Below are positions 60,808-64,000 of a stretch of 64,000 nt of DNA, piece by piece. Below the pieces are notes generated by a model. That model searched no databases and was not told the DNA's origin. It saw only the letters and a list, made by a program, of their open reading frames with translations. Numbering within the stretch: position 1 is the first letter of the stretch; each line of letters opens with the position of its first letter. Source of the DNA: Nocardioides sp. dk884 (lineage in GTDB: Bacteria; Actinomycetota; Actinomycetes; Propionibacteriales; Nocardioidaceae); the NCBI RefSeq assembly GCF_009557055.1, contig NZ_CP045649.1, forward strand, positions 967,501-1,031,500, in the 5' to 3' direction. The translations under genes and the position numbers were made by a program.

Positions 60808-62076
60808 CTAGCAGCGTCGGTGGAAGGCGAGCTTCCCGTCGGGCAGGTGCTTGGTCTCGTACGCCGGGTCATGGGCGCGGGCGTGGTGGCGGGGGCAGAG
60901 GAGCCGGCCGCTGGCCACGCTGGTGCCGCCACCGCGGGACCACGGGACGTCGTGGTGGGCGTGGCACAGGCCGGGTGGCCAGTCGCAGCCTTCGGCGGTG
61001 CAGCCGCCGTCGCGTAGGGCGAGGGCGACGCGGTGGGTCTTGGTGTGGAAGCGGCGCTTGCGGCCGACGTCCAAGGGGCGGCCCTGGCCGTCGAGGACTG
61101 CGGGCACGATCCCCGCCTCACACGCCAGCCGTCGCGCCTCGGTCGCGGAGATCGTTTCGCCGGTGTGCAGGTGGGCCGCGCGCAGCCCGCCGATCAGGGA
61201 GTCGAGGGGCATCGTGATGACGATGGTGGCGGCGACACCGCCGGCATCGGGGAGCCGGTCGGTCGGGTAGCGCTCGAGGTACTCGCAGAACGCCTGGCCC
61301 ATCCGCTCCGGACCCGGCCGCCGCTCAGCCCCGATAGGTCCGGCGCCGTTCACGGCGTGCTGGTGCTTCGGAGCGGCAATGGCGAGGAGAGCGGCGCGCA
61401 ACATGGCCGCGTGGTGGGTGGGGATGGTGAACCGGCCGTGGGTCTTGCCGTGCCCGTCATCGGACATGGTCAGCCGGGCGGCGGCACGCGCGGCGGCCTC
61501 CTCACGCTCGAGTCGGGCGGCTTCGGCGGCGTCGGCATGCTCAGGCGCAGCGACCTCGACCAGCCGCTTGGCCAGCCGACGCAGCGTGATCGCGTCGTGC
61601 TCGCCCGCCTGCTCCAGGAGGAACTCCTCGGCCTTGGCCCGGATCTCGTCGTCGACGACCTCGGCGGGGAGGTCATCGACGGCGTCGATGATCACCTGGG
61701 CCTGGTCGAGATGGATCCGCCCCGCAGCCAACGCGTCGCGGACACCGTCGTGGTGGCCGGTGTCCAGGGCCCGGGCCAGGCGCATCAATCGGTGGGTCTC
61801 TGGGCGGGTGAGACGGGAGTGGTGCGCCCACCAGTTCGCGGTGCTCGTGGCACCCACCGCGTCGCCGACCTCGACGGCATGGGCGTGGGCCGCGACCCGC
61901 AACCGGAGCTCCTGCAACCGATCGATCTCAGACGTCAGCTCCAGCAGCGTTGCCCCGGCCTCGGCTTCGCTCAGCGACCACACCGGCGCACCCGCAACCG
62001 CGTCGAGCGCCTCGTGCACGCACGCCACCGCCGCAGCCACCGGGTGGCCGGATCGGGGTGCGAACGAGGGTTCCAT
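60808..62076 (-). CDS. DUF222 and HNH-endonuclease domain protein (13E12-repeat family)
   Basis: A 422-residue protein. The N-terminal DUF222 domain (about residues 40-300) ends in a helical region, and the C-terminal HNH domain has ALRDGGCTAEGCDWPPGLCHAHHDVPWSRGG and LLCPRHHARAH, with the Cys pairs and His of the HNH fold. This family is multicopy in actinobacteria and resembles the 13E12 repeat proteins of mycobacteria. The function is unknown and a mobile origin is suspected. ATG 62076 is preferred to TTG 62088. Confidence 0.9.
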   Translation of the reverse strand: MEPSFAPRSGHPVAAAVACVHEALDAVAGAPVWSLSEAEAGATLLELTSEIDRLQELRLRVAAHAHAVEVGDAVGATSTANWWAHHSRLTRPETHRLMRLARALDTGHHDGVRDALAAGRIHLDQAQVIIDAVDDLPAEVVDDEIRAKAEEFLLEQAGEHDAITLRRLAKRLVEVAAPEHADAAEAARLEREEAAARAAARLTMSDDGHGKTHGRFTIPTHHAAMLRAALLAIAAPKHQHAVNGAGPIGAERRPGPERMGQAFCEYLERYPTDRLPDAGGVAATIVITMPLDSLIGGLRAAHLHTGETISATEARRLACEAGIVPAVLDGQGRPLDVGRKRRFHTKTHRVALALRDGGCTAEGCDWPPGLCHAHHDVPWSRGGGTSVASGRLLCPRHHARAHDPAYETKHLPDGKLAFHRRC

Positions 62077-62171
62077 GGACCTACTCAACCACCCACCACC
62101 GACAGTCCCGACCAGTCGTTGTCGCAGGTCAGAGCGCCTGTGGACAACCGCCCGTCAGCCCGCGCGCGGGC

Positions 62172-63464
62172 TCACCGTGGCTTCGGCACCCGGTCCAGGT
62201 TCTCCCGCGCCCGACGGCGCAGGAGGGCGCGCTCGCTCTCGTTGCGGGTACGCGCGGCCGCCTCGGCGAACGACCTCTCCGCCTGCTCATGAAGGCCAGC
62301 CCGCTCCAGCAGGTCGCCGCGCACGCTCGGCACGAGTGGTGAGTCGCCGAGCGCCTCGGCGCCCACTTCCGACAGCACGGCCAGCCCTGCGTCCGGACCG
62401 AACGCCCGACCGTGCGCCACGGCGCGGTTCACCTCGACGACCGGCCCGGGCGCGGCGCGGGCCAGGACGTCGTACAGGGCCGCGATCCGGCGCCAGTCCG
62501 TGTCCTCGGCCCGCGCGGCGCGGGCGTGCTCGGCGGCGATCGAGGCCTGCAGGACGTACGTGCCGACCGGCTTGCCGCGCGCGGCGAGCTGCTCGGCGCG
62601 TCGCAGGGCGGCCAGACCGCGCCGGATCAGCGTCGTGTCCCAGCGCGTCCGGTCCTGCGCCTCCAGGAGCACCGGTGCGCCGGAATCGTCGAGCCGGGCG
62701 GCCGTCCGCGAGCCCTGGATCTCCAGCAGCGCCTGGAGCCCGAGCACCTCGGGCTCGTCGGGCGCGAGTGCGGCGAGCATCCGGGCCAGCCGCATCGCCT
62801 CGTTCGACAGGTCGGGGCGCATCCAGTCGGTGCCCGAGGTGGCGGTGTAGCCCTCGTTGAAGATCAGGTAGATCACCGCCATGACGTCGTCGAGGCGCCG
62901 GGTCCGCTCCGCCCCCGTGGGCAGCTCGAACTCCGCGCGCGCCTCGGACAGGGTCCTCTTGGCCCGCGAGATCCGCTGGCCCATGGCGGACTCGGTGGCC
63001 AGGAACCCGCGGGCGATCTCGGCGGTGGTGAGCCCGCCGACGAGTCGAAGCGTCAGCGCCGCGCGGGTCTCGGCGCTCAGGACGGGGTGGCAGGTCAGGA
63101 AGATCAGCCGCAGCACGTCGTCCTCGATGTGGTCGACCTGAGCGTCGAGATCGGGCATCGCAGCCTCCTCTCCCTGGCCGGCGTGCCCGAGCTCCTCGAC
63201 CTTGCGGCGCAGCACGTCGGCGCGCCGGAAGTGATCGATGCCGCGCCGTTTCGCGGTGGTCATCAGCCACGCGCCAGGGTTCTGCGGTACGCCGGCCGTG
63301 GGCCACTGCTCGAGCGCAGCGACCAGGGCGTCCTGCGCCAGGTCCTCCGCGAGCTCCACGTCCCGGGTGATCCGGGTCAGCGCGCCGACGAGGTGGGCCG
63401 ACTCGGCCCGCCACGCGGCGACGATGGCTTCGCCGGGGTCCTCCGAGCTGGTCGCTGCCGGCAC
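62172..63464 (-). CDS. ECF42-type RNA polymerase sigma factor with C-terminal helical domain
   Basis: A 430-residue ECF sigma factor. Sigma2 is about residues 15-80 (VELAEDLAQDALVAALEQWP, NPGAWLMTTAKRRGIDHFRR), and sigma4 is about 120-190 (LTLRLVGGLTTAEIARGFL). A long C-terminal helical domain of about 200 residues follows, as in group ECF42. There is no anti-sigma gene; control is thought to run through the C-terminal domain. GTG 63464 is 41 bases after the DGPF gene, the usual ECF42 partner. Confidence 0.93.
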   Translation of the reverse strand: MPAATSSEDPGEAIVAAWRAESAHLVGALTRITRDVELAEDLAQDALVAALEQWPTAGVPQNPGAWLMTTAKRRGIDHFRRADVLRRKVEELGHAGQGEEAAMPDLDAQVDHIEDDVLRLIFLTCHPVLSAETRAALTLRLVGGLTTAEIARGFLATESAMGQRISRAKRTLSEARAEFELPTGAERTRRLDDVMAVIYLIFNEGYTATSGTDWMRPDLSNEAMRLARMLAALAPDEPEVLGLQALLEIQGSRTAARLDDSGAPVLLEAQDRTRWDTTLIRRGLAALRRAEQLAARGKPVGTYVLQASIAAEHARAARAEDTDWRRIAALYDVLARAAPGPVVEVNRAVAHGRAFGPDAGLAVLSEVGAEALGDSPLVPSVRGDLLERAGLHEQAERSFAEAAARTRNESERALLRRRARENLDRVPKPR

Positions 63465-63504
63465 GCTCCCAGCGTAGTGAGTCCCGGTCGTCAGGGGCTC
63501 CGGT

Positions 63505-63879
63505 TCACTCGCCCGGCGCCTCCGGGCCCTCCGAGATCTGGCGCAGGGTCGAGATCACGGTGGCCTCGGGCCAGTGCTTCGCATGCAGCTCGGCGAACTG
63601 CTGCTGGTCGGCCACGGCCTCCTCGACGGTGTCGTACTGCAGGAGGGACCAGCCGCCGACCACCTCCTTGGCCTCGGCGTACGGTCCGTCCACCCGGCTG
63701 ACGTCGCCCTGACGGACCACGAAGTTCACGGCGTCCTCGGTGCCGTACAGGCCGCCGCCGTCGAGGAACACACCGTTGGCGGCCCGCTCGCCGATGTAGG
63801 TGTCCATCGCGTCGAACAGCGACTGCGGCGGCATGCCGATGCCCTCGGCCATCCTCACGAATCCCATGAAACGCGGCAT
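63505..63879 (-). CDS. YciI/DGPF-domain protein, ECF42 partner
   Basis: A 124-residue YCII-fold protein. It begins MPRFMGFVRMAEGIG and has the name-giving motif as VDGPYAEAKEVVGGW, with KHWPEATV later. DGPF proteins are encoded next to ECF42 sigma factors and are their typical target genes; the function is not known. I chose ATG 63879 because the in-frame ATG at 63945 lies on the -35 box of the candidate promoter, and AGAGGA lies about 10 bases upstream of 63879. Confidence 0.9.
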   Translation of the reverse strand: MPRFMGFVRMAEGIGMPPQSLFDAMDTYIGERAANGVFLDGGGLYGTEDAVNFVVRQGDVSRVDGPYAEAKEVVGGWSLLQYDTVEEAVADQQQFAELHAKHWPEATVISTLRQISEGPEAPGE

Positions 63880-63917
63880 CTCGATCAATCCTCTCGTTGG
63901 CTGCTTCTCGCACAGAC

Positions 63918-63944
63918 GTCGAACGGCCACCCGGTTCTTCGACA
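63918..63944 (-). promoter_or_regulatory. ECF42-type promoter TGTCGA-N17-CGAC
   Basis: On the minus strand TGTCGA (63944-63939), 17 bases and CGAC (63921-63918) match the bipartite motif reported for ECF42 sigma factors (TGTCGA at -35, CGA/TC at -10). It is placed to start a message about 30 bases before the DGPF gene and would make the DGPF-sigma operon self-activating. Confidence 0.7.
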
Positions 63945-64000
63945 TCGGATCTCGGGGGTTCTCCTCGCCGCGAACCTCCGGGCATCGACACCAGCCCCGC

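Noticed and set aside
63880..63945. Longer DGPF protein starting at ATG 63945
   Set aside because: The extra 22 residues are unlike the family, and the ATG overlaps the -35 element of a matching ECF42 promoter.

Overview
The window is a stretch of a high-GC actinobacterial chromosome. It reads most like a Nocardioidaceae (Nocardioides-type) genome. The reasons are very GC-rich coding sequence, frequent GTG/TTG starts and GTGA/ATGA overlaps, an rRNA operon with no tRNA in the 16S-23S spacer, actinobacterial marker families (DUF3039, DUF2017, DUF3048, DUF3618) and a Mec-CysO-CysM cysteine locus. The genus is an inference; no database was searched. Most long minus-strand frames opposite the genes below are high-GC shadows.

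Layout. 1-3.9 kb: the 3' tip of 16S, the spacer, 23S, 5S and a strong terminator. 3.9-21 kb: mostly single housekeeping or accessory genes: a small secreted protein, an AlkZ/YcaQ-type DNA glycosylase, a VOC protein and nucleosidase pair, an MFS exporter, a secreted M15 peptidase, HIT, SDR, a DUF3048 lipoprotein, TetR, YqgE, DUF3039 with a DEAD-box helicase, an AsnC/HPPD pair, and a TetR/P450/SDR module with a clear operator-like palindrome. 21-34 kb: enoyl-CoA hydratase, pncA, pncB, clpS, DUF2017, gdhA and NUDIX, then a locus that follows mycobacterial Rv1330c-Rv1341 gene order (mec, cysO, cysM, MBL phosphodiesterase, rph, rdgB), with a NYN-domain gene and an ABC exporter inserted. 34-37.4 kb: an unusual class I tRNA with anticodon UAG, bcp, and a nickel/cobalt ECF transporter (CbiM, PDGLE protein, CbiQ, CbiO) preceded by a Nur-box-like palindrome.

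39.1-57.0 kb is the most distinctive region. It looks like an undescribed catabolic island: three two-domain VOC proteins, two FAD-dependent reductase/dehydrogenase flavoproteins, a two-cupin protein with a long His/Asp repeat, a second cupin, an orphan peptide-type binding lipoprotein, an MFS carrier, a complete NitT/TauT-type ABC importer, a nitrilase-fold protein that has lost its catalytic Cys and Lys, a lipocalin-like protein, an SDR and an aldehyde dehydrogenase. One flavoprotein appears to start at a non-canonical ATC. Similar TTCCG-N5-CGGAA palindromes precede the orphan binding protein and the ABC importer. The substrate cannot be read from the sequence; uptake, ring or double-bond reduction/oxidation, oxygenation and aldehyde oxidation of an organic compound is the likely theme.

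57-64 kb: a divergent SDR/LysR pair with a LysR box, an unrecognised two-gene operon (a membrane protein and a helical-repeat protein), a DUF222-HNH protein, and a DGPF/YciI plus ECF42-type sigma factor operon whose promoter matches the published ECF42 signature.
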